From Vibrio sp. JPW-9-11-11 (GTDB lineage: Bacteria; Pseudomonadota; Gammaproteobacteria; Enterobacterales; Vibrionaceae), in the NCBI RefSeq assembly GCF_013369335.1, contig NZ_SZQJ01000003.1, positions 1-64,000 on the forward strand: a DNA stretch of 64,000 nt. Reading direction: 5' to 3'. Below, piece by piece: positions 9,689 to 18,931 of this stretch. Position numbers and translations under genes: made by a program. Position 1 is the stretch's first letter, and each line of letters opens with the position of its first letter. The notes below the pieces were generated by a model. That model had not been told where the DNA came from, ran no database searches, and worked only from the letters and a program-made list of their open reading frames with translations.

Positions 9689-10305
9689 TAATTCTGCTCT
9701 GCAAGGGTCGCAAACAGTTGTTTGAGCGCTTTGCCACGGTGAGACAGCTGTTTCTTGCGTGCTGGTTCTAGTTCAGCCGAAGCGCACTTGTCTTCAGGTA
9801 CGTAAAACACCGGGTCGTAACCAAAACCATTGTCACCGTGTGCCTGGGTTAAGATTCGCCCTTCCCATTTTCCATGACAAACGATAGGGGTAGGATCGTG
9901 TTCATGGCGCATCAACACGAGCACGCAATGGAAGCGTGCTGTGCGTTCAGCTTCTGGTACGTCTTGTAGTGCGCTGAGTAGTTTCTCAAGATTTTCTTGG
10001 TCGGTTGCGTGTTCACCGGCGTAACGCGCCGAGTAAATACCGGGAGCACCTTGCAGGTAGTCGACTTCTAGGCCTGAGTCATCAGCAATAGCGGGTAAGC
10101 CAGTTTCCTTGGCGGCATGACGAGCCTTTATAATGGCATTTTCGATAAAAGTGGTCCCAGTTTCGGCCACTTCAGAGACGTTGAACTCGCTTTGCGCGAC
10201 CACATCAAAACCGAAATCGGCCAGCAGGTCAGCCATTTCGCGTACTTTACCTTGATTGCCAGTGGCGAGGACAATTTTATTGGTTTTCATCGTATGATCG
10301 TTCAC
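9688..10305 (-). CDS. rdgB: dITP/XTP pyrophosphatase
   Basis: This enzyme hydrolyses non-canonical purine triphosphates (dITP, XTP) to monophosphates, keeping them out of DNA and RNA. The 205 residues contain the [11 protein letters not shown] nucleotide-binding start, [23 protein letters not shown] and the FGYDPVF motif. The longest frame uses a GTG at 10305; an ATG five codons in (10290) aligns with the usual start. It is coupled to hemW through TAATG and lies 10 bases after the DUF4426 gene. Confidence 0.95.
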   Translation of the reverse strand: MNDHTMKTNKIVLATGNQGKVREMADLLADFGFDVVAQSEFNVSEVAETGTTFIENAIIKARHAAKETGLPAIADDSGLEVDYLQGAPGIYSARYAGEHATDQENLEKLLSALQDVPEAERTARFHCVLVLMRHEHDPTPIVCHGKWEGRILTQAHGDNGFGYDPVFYVPEDKCASAELEPARKKQLSHRGKALKQLFATLAEQN

Positions 10306-10315
10306 TTGTTGGTTA

Positions 10316-10747
10316 CTATTCTTCTACGTAAAATTTCTGGCTGAACTTTAATGTGCCAGCGCCTTTAATGCCAGCATTAACATCAAGATTAAAGGTCAGT
10401 TGTTCTTGATCAGAGATAGGGAATTCAGCCAAGTAGTAGATAGCGTCCCCTTCTTTGACTTGTCTAAACTGCAACTCGCGGGTTTGGCCAATCAGATTTC
10501 GAGCGCTGCCAGATAGCGTTGCGGTGGTTGCGGGCTTTCCCGCTTGGGAATTATCCAGCACGCTGATATTAATAATCGCTGAGTAGCCATTGCGTTTGAG
10601 TTGGTAGCTGCGAGCGACTTTGGCCGTTAAAAACGTTGAGTTGAACGCAGAATAGTGAACTTCAACGTCTTTGATGGTTTTGAACTGCCCAGCCCAAGTT
10701 GGCATGGCAAACAGCGCGGTCAGTAATAACGTTGTCCATCGTTTCAT
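10316..10747 (-). CDS. Periplasmic DUF4426 protein
   Basis: This is a protein of unknown function with 143 residues. A clear signal peptide ends near residue 19 (LFAMPTWAG), and a predicted beta-rich exported domain follows ([33 protein letters not shown]). The family is found in marine gammaproteobacteria at this spot between yggU and rdgB. Context suggests it shares a transcript with rdgB and hemW, but the terminator at 10776-10800 separates it from yggU. I assign no function. Confidence 0.85.
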   Translation of the reverse strand: MKRWTTLLLTALFAMPTWAGQFKTIKDVEVHYSAFNSTFLTAKVARSYQLKRNGYSAIINISVLDNSQAGKPATTATLSGSARNLIGQTRELQFRQVKEGDAIYYLAEFPISDQEQLTFNLDVNAGIKGAGTLKFSQKFYVEE

Positions 10748-10775
10748 CGTGTTTCCTTATGGTTATTATCAAAAC

Positions 10776-10800
10776 AAAAGCCATCATAGGATGGCTTTTA
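10776..10800 (-). terminator. Terminator overlapping the end of yggU
   Basis: The stem AAAAGCCATC / GATGGCTTTT is followed by a T-rich tract on the minus strand. It overlaps the last codons of yggU and ends the proC-side operon. Confidence 0.75.
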
Positions 10801-11074
10801 TCTCAGTTGGAATCTGTTTGGGAGCGGTGACGCGCACTTGTTTATGACGCCCTAACTCTCCTTTTTCGATACTAATCAGTCCTTTCGCGACCTTAAACTG
10901 TTTGGCGAGAAACTTGCTCAAGTGCGCATTGGCTTTACCATCGACGGGGGGAGCGGTAATCGCTACTTTTAGCTCGTCGCCATGCTGGCCGACAATTTTG
11001 TCGCGGCTTGCTTTCGGTTGGATGTAGAGGCGAAGCAGTAAGTCTTCGCCTTGATACCAAACAGCTTGAGACAT
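10784..11074 (-). CDS. yggU: YggU (DUF167) protein
   Basis: This is a small cytoplasmic protein of the DUF167/UPF0235 family, 96 residues, function unknown. The family core is visible: [42 protein letters not shown] and [14 protein letters not shown]. It starts in a TAATG overlap with yggT. Confidence 0.93.
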   Translation of the reverse strand: MSQAVWYQGEDLLLRLYIQPKASRDKIVGQHGDELKVAITAPPVDGKANAHLSKFLAKQFKVAKGLISIEKGELGRHKQVRVTAPKQIPTEIKAIL

Positions 11075-11631
11075 TATAGCTGATACCAGATTGGTCCGAT
11101 CAAGTCGCCCATTAAGAAGTTGGCGAACTGCAATGCGATAAACAGCACTAATACGCTAAGGTCAAATCCGCCCATTGCTGGAATAATGCGGCGGATAGGC
11201 GCAAGCATTGGCTCGGTTAACTGGTGGAACACGTATTCAATTGGGCTGCGACCTTGGCTGACCCAACTTAGGATCGCGCGGATCAATAGCACCCAAAATA
11301 GTAGGCCACCTGCCGCTTTAACCAGCGATAGTAGACCTAAGAATAAAAAGTCAGCGCTGAAAGAAACCGAACCATTGGAGGCGAGTAAAATCAGTGCGAC
11401 GAACTTGAGTACACAAAGTACATAGGCAAACAGCAGTGTTGCCAAATCGATACTGCCGAGCGAAGGAATAACGCGACGCAGAGGTGCGACCACCGGCTGT
11501 GTCGCTTTTACAATGAACTGAGAAAACGGGTTGTAGAAGTCAGCCCGTGCAGCTTGCAACCAGATCCGTAAGATCACCACCATGATGTAGAGATCAAACA
11601 GGGTGGAAATCAGAAAACTCATTGAATTCAT
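11074..11631 (-). CDS. yggT: YggT family membrane protein
   Basis: This inner-membrane protein has 185 residues and two tandem YGGT domains. Each has a membrane helix pair around an R-I-W/R-A-I-L-S-W type motif: [20 protein letters not shown] near residues 20-40 and [26 protein letters not shown] near 120-145. The family is linked to osmotic tolerance in E. coli and septum-related functions elsewhere. It sits in the conserved yggS-proC-yggT-yggU neighbourhood. Confidence 0.93.
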   Translation of the reverse strand: MNSMSFLISTLFDLYIMVVILRIWLQAARADFYNPFSQFIVKATQPVVAPLRRVIPSLGSIDLATLLFAYVLCVLKFVALILLASNGSVSFSADFLFLGLLSLVKAAGGLLFWVLLIRAILSWVSQGRSPIEYVFHQLTEPMLAPIRRIIPAMGGFDLSVLVLFIALQFANFLMGDLIGPIWYQL

Positions 11632-11668
11632 AGGTAACCCTTATTAGCGAGAGCAAGTGCTCTGGTGT

Positions 11669-12487
11669 TTAAAATTGTTTTTCCATCTCTTCAGCGCGCG
11701 CGACTGCCGCTTGCATCGCTTTGGCTACTATATCTGAAAGTTGATGTTGGTTGAACGTTCGCAGCGCTTCTGCGGTAGTACCACCTTTAGAGGTGACGTT
11801 TTCACGTAAGGTGGAAAGCTCGCTTTGTGGGTTTTCGACCACCATACTGGCTGCACCTAACGCCGCTTGTTGCACCAAAAGTCGCGCTGTGTGCTTATCG
11901 AACCCTTGAGCAATGGCTTCTGCTTGCATCGCTTCCATAAAGAGAAAGAAGTATGCGGGCGCGCTGCCTGCGGCGGCAATCACGTTGTTGATACCTGACT
12001 CTTGTTCGACCCAACACACTTTTCCACACGACTCCATCAGCTTAGCCGCAAACGCTTTATCGGCTTGGTTGACTCCATGCGGAGCAAACAAACCGCTCAT
12101 GCCTAAGCCAAGTTGAGAGGGTGTGTTGGGCATAACGCGAACTAAGTTCACGGTTTGTCCCAGCATCTGCATCAGGCGGTCGCAACTAATGCCCGCAGCA
12201 ATCGAGATTACCAGCTTGCCCGATAAATCTAAGCCTTTGAACGGTTCACACACTTGTTCCATCATTTGCGGCTTGACTGAAAGCACAACAACCTCTGCCT
12301 CTTTGACGGCACAAAGATTATCGCTGGTGGTGCGGATAGCGTATTCTTGCTCAAGGGGTAAACGGCGCGTTTCAGAAGGCGCTGTGGCCGTAATAAGCTC
12401 CGCTGGGTATCCGTCAGACACTAATCCCGCGACGATAGCACTGACCATGTTTCCCGCGCCAATAAAGGCAATCTTTTTGTGTTCCAT
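11669..12487 (-). CDS. proC: Pyrroline-5-carboxylate reductase
   Basis: ProC catalyses the last step of proline synthesis, NAD(P)H-dependent reduction of pyrroline-5-carboxylate. The 272 residues begin with the Rossmann motif IAFIGAGNM. They contain the family signatures VRVMPNTPSQLG and AAAGSAPAYFFLFMEAM, and end with the substrate loop around LRENVTSKGGTTAEAL. It lies between yggS and yggT, the usual order. Confidence 0.97.
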   Translation of the reverse strand: MEHKKIAFIGAGNMVSAIVAGLVSDGYPAELITATAPSETRRLPLEQEYAIRTTSDNLCAVKEAEVVVLSVKPQMMEQVCEPFKGLDLSGKLVISIAAGISCDRLMQMLGQTVNLVRVMPNTPSQLGLGMSGLFAPHGVNQADKAFAAKLMESCGKVCWVEQESGINNVIAAAGSAPAYFFLFMEAMQAEAIAQGFDKHTARLLVQQAALGAASMVVENPQSELSTLRENVTSKGGTTAEALRTFNQHQLSDIVAKAMQAAVARAEEMEKQF

Positions 12488-12528
12488 TGAGAATTCTATC
12501 CTTATCTATACAAACTGAGTCATCAAGA

Positions 12529-13254
12529 TTAACTCATCGAGTTGCGGCGAGAGTAATCACGCGCACCAAAAATGGCGGTACCAATTCGTACCATGGTGGA
12601 TCCCGCTGTGATTGCCGCTTCCATATCGCCGCTCATTCCCATCGATAGTGTATCGATGTTCTGCTCTGGCAAGCGTTGCGTGAGTTTTTGTTGCAACTGC
12701 GCCAAGTGAGTAAAGGCGGCGAGCTGCGATTGATAGTCAGGCACGTTGGCAGGAATCGACATCAATCCTCTTAACGTGAGGTTGGGTAGGGTAGAAATCA
12801 ACTCTGCAAGAGCAAACACTTCTTCATCGCTGGTACCTGATTTCGAGGTTTCGCCACTCGTGTTGACTTGAATTAACACTTGCAGCGGCGCCATCCCTTC
12901 AGGTCTTTGGTCATTGAGTCGCTGGGCTATCTTGCTACGGTCGATGCTGTGGACCCAAGCAAACTTTTCGGCAACGTGGCGTGATTTATTGGATTGAATC
13001 GGGCCGATAAAGTGCCATTCTAGCGGCAAATCAGGGTGGTGTTGGTTAAAGTAGTCGACTTTATCCACCCCTTCTTGGACGTAGTTTTCGCCAAACGCGC
13101 GCTGGCCCGCCTCGGCGGCAGCGAGTATCGCTTCTACTGGCTTAGTTTTACTCACCGCGAGAAGTTGCACTGTGTCTCGACCGCGTCCACACTTTTGTTG
13201 TGCACTCTCAATCTGTGAGGTGATCTGTTCAATGTTTTGTTGAATACTAGTCAT
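12529..13254 (-). CDS. yggS: Pyridoxal-phosphate homeostasis protein
   Basis: This PLP-binding protein of the alanine-racemase fold buffers PLP and affects amino-acid metabolism. The 241 residues show the PLP lysine in LLAVSKTKP, then FGENYVQEG, WHFIGPIQSNK, QVNTSGETSKSG and a C-terminal LSMGMSGDMEAAI with phosphate-binding GSTMVRIGTAIFGAR. It is divergent from pilT with only 25 bases between starts, so each promoter must lie within or near the other's coding sequence. Confidence 0.95.
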   Translation of the reverse strand: MTSIQQNIEQITSQIESAQQKCGRGRDTVQLLAVSKTKPVEAILAAAEAGQRAFGENYVQEGVDKVDYFNQHHPDLPLEWHFIGPIQSNKSRHVAEKFAWVHSIDRSKIAQRLNDQRPEGMAPLQVLIQVNTSGETSKSGTSDEEVFALAELISTLPNLTLRGLMSIPANVPDYQSQLAAFTHLAQLQQKLTQRLPEQNIDTLSMGMSGDMEAAITAGSTMVRIGTAIFGARDYSRRNSMS

Positions 13255-13279
13255 AGCAGATTTTACTTAAGGATTTTAA

Positions 13280-14317
13280 ATGGATATCGCTGAGTTACTG
13301 GATTTTAGTGTAAAGCATAATGCGTCAGATCTACATCTTTCTGCTGGAGTATCTCCAATGGTGCGGATCGACGGTGAAGTTCGCAAGCTGGGCGTACCGG
13401 CTTTTAATCACGCGGACGTCCATCGCTTGGTATTTGATATTATGAATGACGCGCAGCGCAGTGAGTTTGAAGAAAGACTGGAGGTCGACTTCTCTTTTGA
13501 ACTGCCGGATGTGGGACGTTTTCGTGTCAACGCCTTCAATCAGTCGCGTGGCTGTGCAGCCGTGTTCCGTACTATTCCGACTGAGATTCCTACTCTCGAA
13601 CAACTCGACACTCCGGCCATCTTTGAAACCATTGCCAATATGGAAAAAGGGCTAGTGCTAGTGACCGGACCAACAGGCTCGGGTAAGTCGACGACGTTGG
13701 CGGCGATGGTGGACCATATCAATCGTCAACACAACAAGCATATTCTCACCATCGAAGACCCAATTGAGTTTGTCCATAGCAATGACAAGTGCTTGATAAA
13801 CCAGCGCGAAGTCCATCGCGATACCCATAGCTTCAACAATGCTCTGCGCAGTGCTTTGCGTGAAGATCCGGACGTGATCTTAGTCGGTGAGTTACGTGAT
13901 CAAGAGACGATCAGTTTAGCCTTAACGGCTGCCGAAACTGGCCATTTGGTGTTTGGCACCTTGCATACGAGTTCGGCGGCGAAAACCATCGACCGAATCA
14001 TTGATGTCTTCCCCGGTAGTGACAAAGAGATGGTGCGCTCAATGCTATCCGAATCACTCAAAGCCGTGATTGCACAAAAACTGTTAAAACGCATCGGTGG
14101 TGGGCGCGTGGCTTGCCATGAGATTATGATGGCGACGCCTGCGATTCGAAACTTAATCCGTGAAGATAAAGTCGCGCAAATGATGTCGGTGATTCAAACG
14201 GGCGCGGCGCATGGCATGCAAACTATGGAGCAAAATGCCAAACAGTTGCTGGCTCAGGGGTTAGTTGAACAAGCTGAAGTCGCGAAGAAAATCGAACTCG
14301 AAACCACCATGTTCTGA
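13280..14317 (+). CDS. pilT: Type IV pilus retraction ATPase PilT
   Basis: PilT is the hexameric cytoplasmic ATPase that retracts type IV pili, powering twitching and DNA uptake. The 345 residues include the N-terminal PAS-like region (NASDLHLSAG), Walker A GPTGSGKSTT, an Asp box ILTIEDPIEF, Walker B VILVGELRDQET, the His box AAETGHLVFGTLHTSSA and the retraction motif AIRNLIRE. Length and motifs are canonical. It is followed after 13 bases by pilU. Confidence 0.97.
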   Translation: MDIAELLDFSVKHNASDLHLSAGVSPMVRIDGEVRKLGVPAFNHADVHRLVFDIMNDAQRSEFEERLEVDFSFELPDVGRFRVNAFNQSRGCAAVFRTIPTEIPTLEQLDTPAIFETIANMEKGLVLVTGPTGSGKSTTLAAMVDHINRQHNKHILTIEDPIEFVHSNDKCLINQREVHRDTHSFNNALRSALREDPDVILVGELRDQETISLALTAAETGHLVFGTLHTSSAAKTIDRIIDVFPGSDKEMVRSMLSESLKAVIAQKLLKRIGGGRVACHEIMMATPAIRNLIREDKVAQMMSVIQTGAAHGMQTMEQNAKQLLAQGLVEQAEVAKKIELETTMF

Positions 14318-14330
14318 GCAGGATAGCCCT

Positions 14331-15437
14331 ATGGATAGTGATCTCTATTTACAAAAAATGATCGAACAGAAGAGTTCAGACCTGTATATCACGGTTGGCG
14401 CGCCGATTTTGTATCGTGTCGATGGCGAGCTAAAAGCGGAAGGAGAGAAGCTCTCTCACGCCATGGTCACTTCTCTTATTGAAGGTATGATGGACACTAG
14501 CCGCCAACACGATTTTCATTCCAGTAAAGAGGCTAATTTTGCCATCGTACGTCATTTTGGCCGCTTTCGCGTTTCCGCTTTTTATCAGCGAGAGCAGCCT
14601 GGCGCGGTGATTCGCCGGATAGAAACTCATATTCCAAGTTTTGATGAATTGAAACTACCTGAGGTCTTAAAGTCGCTATCCATGGCCAAGCGAGGCTTAG
14701 TATTAGTGGTTGGGGCGACAGGATCTGGGAAATCAACCACAATGGCGGCGATGACTGGCTATCGTAATCAAAACAGCAGCGGTCATATCCTCACCGTGGA
14801 AGACCCGATTGAGTTTGTTCATGAGCACCAAGGTTGTATTGTCACCCAGCGTGAAGTGGGGCTGGATACGCAAAGTTATGAAGTAGCGCTCAAGAATTCT
14901 CTCCGTCAAGCCCCAGACATGATTCTGATTGGTGAAATCCGCTCGCGTGAGACCATGGAATACGCGATGACCTTTGCTGAGACAGGGCACCTTTGTATGG
15001 CGACGCTGCACGCGAACAACGCCAATCAAGCTCTAGAGCGTATTTTGCATCTAGTACCTAAAGAGCAAAAAGAGCAGTTTCTATTTGATTTATCGATGAA
15101 CCTGCGCGGTGTAATTGGTCAGCAACTGGTTCGTGATAAAAGTGGCCATGGACGCCATGGGGCATTTGAGGTGCTACTTAACACGCCCCGTATCAGTGAT
15201 TTGATTCGTCGCGGGGATTTGCACGAGCTGAAATCGGCGATGACAAAATCAACTCAATCCGGGATGCAGACATTTGATCAAGCCCTTTATCAACTGGTAG
15301 TGGAAGGTAAAATTGGCGAAGAGGATGCATTGCATAGCGCTGATTCGGCTAACGATTTGCGTATTATGCTTAAGACGCAACGTGGGGAGAGCTTGGCTAG
15401 TGGCTCTTTGAGTAATGTAAAGATTGACATGGATTAA
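14331..15437 (+). CDS. pilU: PilT-like retraction ATPase PilU
   Basis: PilU is an accessory retraction ATPase acting with PilT. The 368 residues repeat the PilT plan: SSDLYITVGAP, Walker A GATGSGKSTT, ILTVEDPIEFVHE, Walker B MILIGEIRSRET, ETGHLCMATLHANNA and ISDLIRRGD. The frame is open 22 codons further upstream inside pilT; the ATG at 14331, giving MDSDLYLQKM just after the pilT stop, fits the family start. Confidence 0.95.
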   Translation: MDSDLYLQKMIEQKSSDLYITVGAPILYRVDGELKAEGEKLSHAMVTSLIEGMMDTSRQHDFHSSKEANFAIVRHFGRFRVSAFYQREQPGAVIRRIETHIPSFDELKLPEVLKSLSMAKRGLVLVVGATGSGKSTTMAAMTGYRNQNSSGHILTVEDPIEFVHEHQGCIVTQREVGLDTQSYEVALKNSLRQAPDMILIGEIRSRETMEYAMTFAETGHLCMATLHANNANQALERILHLVPKEQKEQFLFDLSMNLRGVIGQQLVRDKSGHGRHGAFEVLLNTPRISDLIRRGDLHELKSAMTKSTQSGMQTFDQALYQLVVEGKIGEEDALHSADSANDLRIMLKTQRGESLASGSLSNVKIDMD

Positions 15438-15438
15438 A

Positions 15439-15470
15439 CAGTGCCCTGCTTACTGCAGGGCGCTGTTTTC
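15439..15470. terminator. Hairpin between convergent pilU and the feo operon
   Basis: The stem CCCTGC / GCAGGG (about 15443-15459) is followed by a short T tract on the plus strand. It lies between the pilU stop and the stop of the Cys-rich gene on the other strand. Confidence 0.5.
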
Positions 15471-15474
15471 ACGC

Positions 15475-15630
15475 CTAAAGCGTCTTGTCTTGCGCGCTCG
15501 GGCACCCGCCACAACCATTGCCGCAACTGGCTTTTCTCTTCACTAACCGGATGTACAGATAGAGGACGGCGACGCTCACTATGGCGATTAACGCAAGCAC
15601 ATCCAAGACGGCATTATGTTGTTCGAACAT
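15475..15630 (-). CDS. Small Cys-rich membrane protein next to feoB
   Basis: This 51-residue protein resembles the FeoB-associated Cys-rich membrane family. It has one membrane helix (about residues 8-30, VLDVLALIAIVSVAVLYLYI), a basic stretch LVKRKA, then the cysteine cluster CGNGCGGC near the C-terminus. Its ATG follows the feoB stop by one base, so translation is probably coupled. It occupies the place where many Feo operons carry feoC, the winged-helix regulator, and has no similarity to that protein. A role with FeoB in iron entry is inferred from position. The frame extends upstream in feoB, but the coupled ATG is the natural start. Confidence 0.8.
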   Translation of the reverse strand: MFEQHNAVLDVLALIAIVSVAVLYLYIRLVKRKASCGNGCGGCPSAQDKTL

Positions 15631-15631
15631 G

Positions 15632-18133
15632 CTATTTCTCGACGATTTTAATTGGAATGGGTTGCCCCTGTTTTTTCTGTTGCGCGTTGTCACGCAGACC
15701 AACCATCAGTAAAACGGCTAAGGCCGAAAAGTAGGTAAGAGACATCACTTGGATGCCACTTAACGCCAAGCGTGTGCCGATCGTGTAGACAAGTGTGGCA
15801 ACCGTAAAGCCGAGCATGGTGGGTAACACCATAGATAGGAGCATCCACTTATACTCACCAGTCTGTACTTTTATCATCATTACAGTGGCAAGACAGGGAG
15901 GGTACAAGATAAAAAACAGGATCAGCGCAACGGCGGCGACTTCTCCATGAGAGGCCAGCTCATCCGACTCCGCCATACGTTGCTCGAGTTTTTGATTGCT
16001 CTCTTCGTCGGCTTGAAACAGCACCCCTAAAGTTGCAACGCTGCTCTCACGAGCGGCGAACGAAGAAAAAAGCGCGACGTTGATCTTCCAATCGAAGCCT
16101 GCATATTGTGTCACAGGTTCTAAAGCCCGGCCAAAGCTACCTAACAACGAGGCTTCAAGACGCCTCTCCTTCATTTCTCGCCGAATTCTCTTTCTTTCTG
16201 AAGCCAGTTTTCTGAGTGCTTTATTGAGTTTGGCTGCCTCTTTACCCCCTTTTCTTGCCGAAATAGCGTAGTAGAGCGGATGGCGAGATTGAAAGCTATC
16301 ATTGACAGATTGCGACGCAGCGGCGCCTTTGGCATTGAGTTTTGCTGCGCGGTAGTCTGTGTAAAAGTTGACCAAATCAGTCAGCGACTGCTCGTCAAAT
16401 ACATCGGCGTATTGGGTGGTTTGCGCCGCTTTTTGAAAGCGAGCGACGGCTTGTTCCGCTCTGGCTTGGAACGCTTGTTGTTCTTGCTCAGGAACGCCAG
16501 GAAATTGCAGCAGCACGAAAATGACTGTAGAGACGGCCAGGACAATGGTGCCCACTTTGCGTATGTACATCCAAGTTCTTTCCAGTGAACGCGTCACCAC
16601 ACTGCGCGCCGTAGGAAGGTTGTAACGCGGCAACTCCATGACGAATGGCGCTTGCTCGGTGCGACGTAGTACGGATTGGGTCAATAGCTTTGCGACCAGT
16701 AGGGCTGCGATAATGGAAATTGTCGAAATGTAGAATGTCATCAGAGACTTGTTTTCAACAAAGAAAATACCGAGCAGCAAGGTATATAAAGGCACTTTCG
16801 CCAAACAGTTCATGTAAGGCACGGTGAGAATCGTCGCAATACGGGCACGATTATCGGGAATGCCTTTGGTTGCCATGACGCCCGGTACCGCGCATCCGCC
16901 AGCAAAGACCCCCGCGAGAATCATCGGCAGGGTGCTTTGGCCATGAAGGCCAAAACGGTTGAGTACCCGATCTGAAATAAACGCAATTCTGGCCATGTAG
17001 CCAGAGTCTTCAATGATAGCGATAAGCGCAAACAAGATTAGAAAGATAGGAATATAGTTGAGCAATGTGTTGGCTGAGTCGACAATCCACAGACCGAGCG
17101 ATCGAAGATAAGGATCGTGGAGAAAACCCGCGTCGGGTAATATCCCCGCAATGAGCTCTCTACACCCTGCCAGATAGGGCCACCAGTAGTTGGTGAGCTC
17201 ATATCCATACACGATGGAACTTTGATAAATGATGAAAACCGTGGCGATAAGAAACAGTGGCGCACCAAACTTATTGAGAACGATTTTGTCAATTTTATCG
17301 CTCACAGACAGTGTTTCGATTGGGTGCTGAGGCAGGCGAGTGCAATCTTCCACGACCTCAGATACATATAGATGTCGCTGAGCAACAATGTAATCACTGA
17401 CGCTGCCCGTTAATTTCGCGTCAATGCGCTGAAGAGAGCGTTCGACCTTTGCGCTCAACTGCTCAGCTTGCTGCTCAGACAGCTGGTCTTGCAACCACTC
17501 ATCGATATGACTATCGCGCTCTAGTAGCCGTAGAGCAAGCCAGCGATGCGCATCGCTTTGATTGGGAATAGCCACATCGAGCCAATCTGTGAGTGAAGAA
17601 AGCTCGGGCTCTATCTGCGGATAATCGATCGGCTTAGTGCGCTTTTGAGCGTTGAGCACAGCCGCGCTGATCTGCTCTTCTCCTTTTCCTTTCCTACCGA
17701 TACATTCCGCGACGGGGACGCCAATTTGTTTGCTTAACGCATCAGAATCGATATCAATGCCAGCGGCTTGAGCAACGTCCATCATGTTGAGGGCCACAGC
17801 CATCGGCTGTCCCATCTCTATCAGTTGTAAGGTTAAGTGCAAAGAGCGCTTAAGGTTGGCCGCATCGACCACGTTGAGAACTACATCTGGTGATTCTTGT
17901 CGCAGGGCATCGCGCGCCACCCTCTCTTCTAGTGAGTAGCAGCTTAAGCTATACGTTCCCGGGAGGTCTACGAGCTGGTATGTGTCGCAGTTTAATGAAA
18001 AATAGCCTGTCTTTTTGTCTACAGTGACGCCTGGGTAGTTAGCCACATGTTGCCTCGCCCCCGTCAGCATATTGAAAATCGTCGATTTCCCCGCGTTTTG
18101 TTGGCCTGCCAGTAGTACTTTTTTTCGTTGCAT
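15632..18133 (-). CDS. feoB: Ferrous iron transporter FeoB, long form
   Basis: This is an inner-membrane Fe(2+) permease with an N-terminal G domain. The 833 residues show G1 GQQNAGKST (about 10-18), G3 LVDLPGTYSLS and G4 ALNMMDV. A membrane domain follows, with the Gate motifs GVFAGGCAVPGVMATK and VPYMNCLAKVPLY. It is about 60 residues longer than E. coli FeoB. A hydrophilic, partly charged insert of roughly 115 residues (about 543-660, ending in a Lys/Arg/Glu-rich predicted coil) sits between membrane segments. Neighbours are feoA upstream (10 bases) and a Cys-rich membrane gene downstream. Confidence 0.95.
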   Translation of the reverse strand: MQRKKVLLAGQQNAGKSTIFNMLTGARQHVANYPGVTVDKKTGYFSLNCDTYQLVDLPGTYSLSCYSLEERVARDALRQESPDVVLNVVDAANLKRSLHLTLQLIEMGQPMAVALNMMDVAQAAGIDIDSDALSKQIGVPVAECIGRKGKGEEQISAAVLNAQKRTKPIDYPQIEPELSSLTDWLDVAIPNQSDAHRWLALRLLERDSHIDEWLQDQLSEQQAEQLSAKVERSLQRIDAKLTGSVSDYIVAQRHLYVSEVVEDCTRLPQHPIETLSVSDKIDKIVLNKFGAPLFLIATVFIIYQSSIVYGYELTNYWWPYLAGCRELIAGILPDAGFLHDPYLRSLGLWIVDSANTLLNYIPIFLILFALIAIIEDSGYMARIAFISDRVLNRFGLHGQSTLPMILAGVFAGGCAVPGVMATKGIPDNRARIATILTVPYMNCLAKVPLYTLLLGIFFVENKSLMTFYISTISIIAALLVAKLLTQSVLRRTEQAPFVMELPRYNLPTARSVVTRSLERTWMYIRKVGTIVLAVSTVIFVLLQFPGVPEQEQQAFQARAEQAVARFQKAAQTTQYADVFDEQSLTDLVNFYTDYRAAKLNAKGAAASQSVNDSFQSRHPLYYAISARKGGKEAAKLNKALRKLASERKRIRREMKERRLEASLLGSFGRALEPVTQYAGFDWKINVALFSSFAARESSVATLGVLFQADEESNQKLEQRMAESDELASHGEVAAVALILFFILYPPCLATVMMIKVQTGEYKWMLLSMVLPTMLGFTVATLVYTIGTRLALSGIQVMSLTYFSALAVLLMVGLRDNAQQKKQGQPIPIKIVEK

Positions 18134-18143
18134 TACGATTTCC

Positions 18144-18383
18144 TTACGACAGCGCGGCCAAGCGTACGATGACGGTGTCGGCTTCTGTTTTTCTGATCAC
18201 GACGCTAGTCGCGCCCACTCTAAACTCAAAAGGGTCACGCAGTGGCGCTTTACGAATCAACTTGATTTGAGATTGTGGAATCAGCCCTAAATCAAGCAAG
18301 CGTTGGCGAATTGAGCCGCTAGATTGATGAGAAACAATCGTCGCGCTTTCTCCAATAGATAGTTGGCTTAAGGTCATTTTCAT
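18144..18383 (-). CDS. feoA: FeoA, SH3-like partner of FeoB
   Basis: This small cytoplasmic SH3-fold protein is required for FeoB activity. The 79 residues match the family: MTLSQLSIGESATIV, RQRLLDLGLIPQSQIKLI and DPFEFRVGATSVVIRKTEADTVIV. It is the first gene of the feo operon. The intergenic region with the divergent periplasmic pair carries Fur-box-like sites. Confidence 0.93.
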   Translation of the reverse strand: MKMTLSQLSIGESATIVSHQSSGSIRQRLLDLGLIPQSQIKLIRKAPLRDPFEFRVGATSVVIRKTEADTVIVRLAALS

Positions 18384-18489
18384 TTCATAACAGTGAATAA
18401 TTTTTTGTTATCGAGATTGTAAACAATGTGCAGAAAACTAATTCAACAATATCCGGTGCATAGATGATTTATATCAATGAATATGTTTT

Positions 18490-18504
18490 TAATAATCATT
18501 CTCA
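18490..18504 (+). promoter_or_regulatory. Fur box (site 1) between feoA and the periplasmic pair
   Basis: TAATAATCATTCTCA matches 11 of the 12 defined positions of the 7-1-7 Fur pattern TGAnAATnATTnTCA. It lies about 105 bases from each of the two divergent start codons (18383 and 18597). Confidence 0.7.
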
Positions 18505-18547
18505 CTTCCATTTGTTTTTTTCAGTCGTTAATCTCCCGACATAAAAT

Positions 18548-18562
18548 TGAGATGCATTCTCA
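18548..18562 (+). promoter_or_regulatory. Fur box (site 2) upstream of the periplasmic pair
   Basis: TGAGATGCATTCTCA matches 10 of the 12 defined positions of the 7-1-7 Fur pattern and is itself nearly palindromic. It ends 34 bases before the ATG at 18597, where it would block the promoter. Confidence 0.65.
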
Positions 18563-18596
18563 ATATCCTTTTAAAAAGCTCAAAATGGACCAATAA

Positions 18597-18908
18597 ATGA
18601 AACCTAAAACTCTACTGCTACTGATGAGCGTGCTACTCCCGAACGCAGCACTGGCTCACACCCCGTTATTTTCATGTTATGACTTCGGCGACAATACCAT
18701 CTTATGTGAAGGTGGCTTTTCTGATGGATCTTCGGCATCAGGGGTAGAAGTGCTGGTGGTTGATGGCGCGAACCAGGCACTAATTAAAAGTGAGATTAAC
18801 CAAGAGGGTGAAATTGAATTTGCAAAACCTGCCGGTGATTACAAAGTTCAGTTTAACGCCGGGCCAGGGCATTCGATAGAAGTCGATGGCAAGAATATTG
18901 TTGAATAA
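18597..18908 (+). CDS. Small periplasmic protein of unknown function, Fur-linked
   Basis: The 103 residues start with a clear signal peptide (cleavage near LPNAALAHT, about residue 20). A short mature beta-type domain follows with two cysteines (FSCYDFGDNTILCEGGF). Its layout recalls the small periplasmic components beside nickel/cobalt uptake systems (NikL/CbiL-like), with an N-terminal HTP after cleavage, but I cannot confirm homology. It precedes the DUF4198 gene by 23 bases and is probably cotranscribed with it. Iron control is inferred from the Fur boxes. Confidence 0.75.
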   Translation: MKPKTLLLLMSVLLPNAALAHTPLFSCYDFGDNTILCEGGFSDGSSASGVEVLVVDGANQALIKSEINQEGEIEFAKPAGDYKVQFNAGPGHSIEVDGKNIVE

Positions 18909-18931
18909 TCAAAGAAACTTAGGATGAAAAA

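Noticed and set aside
15441..15734. Plus-strand frame of 97 codons after pilU
   Set aside because: It is antisense to the Cys-rich gene and the feoB 3' end, with no ribosome site.
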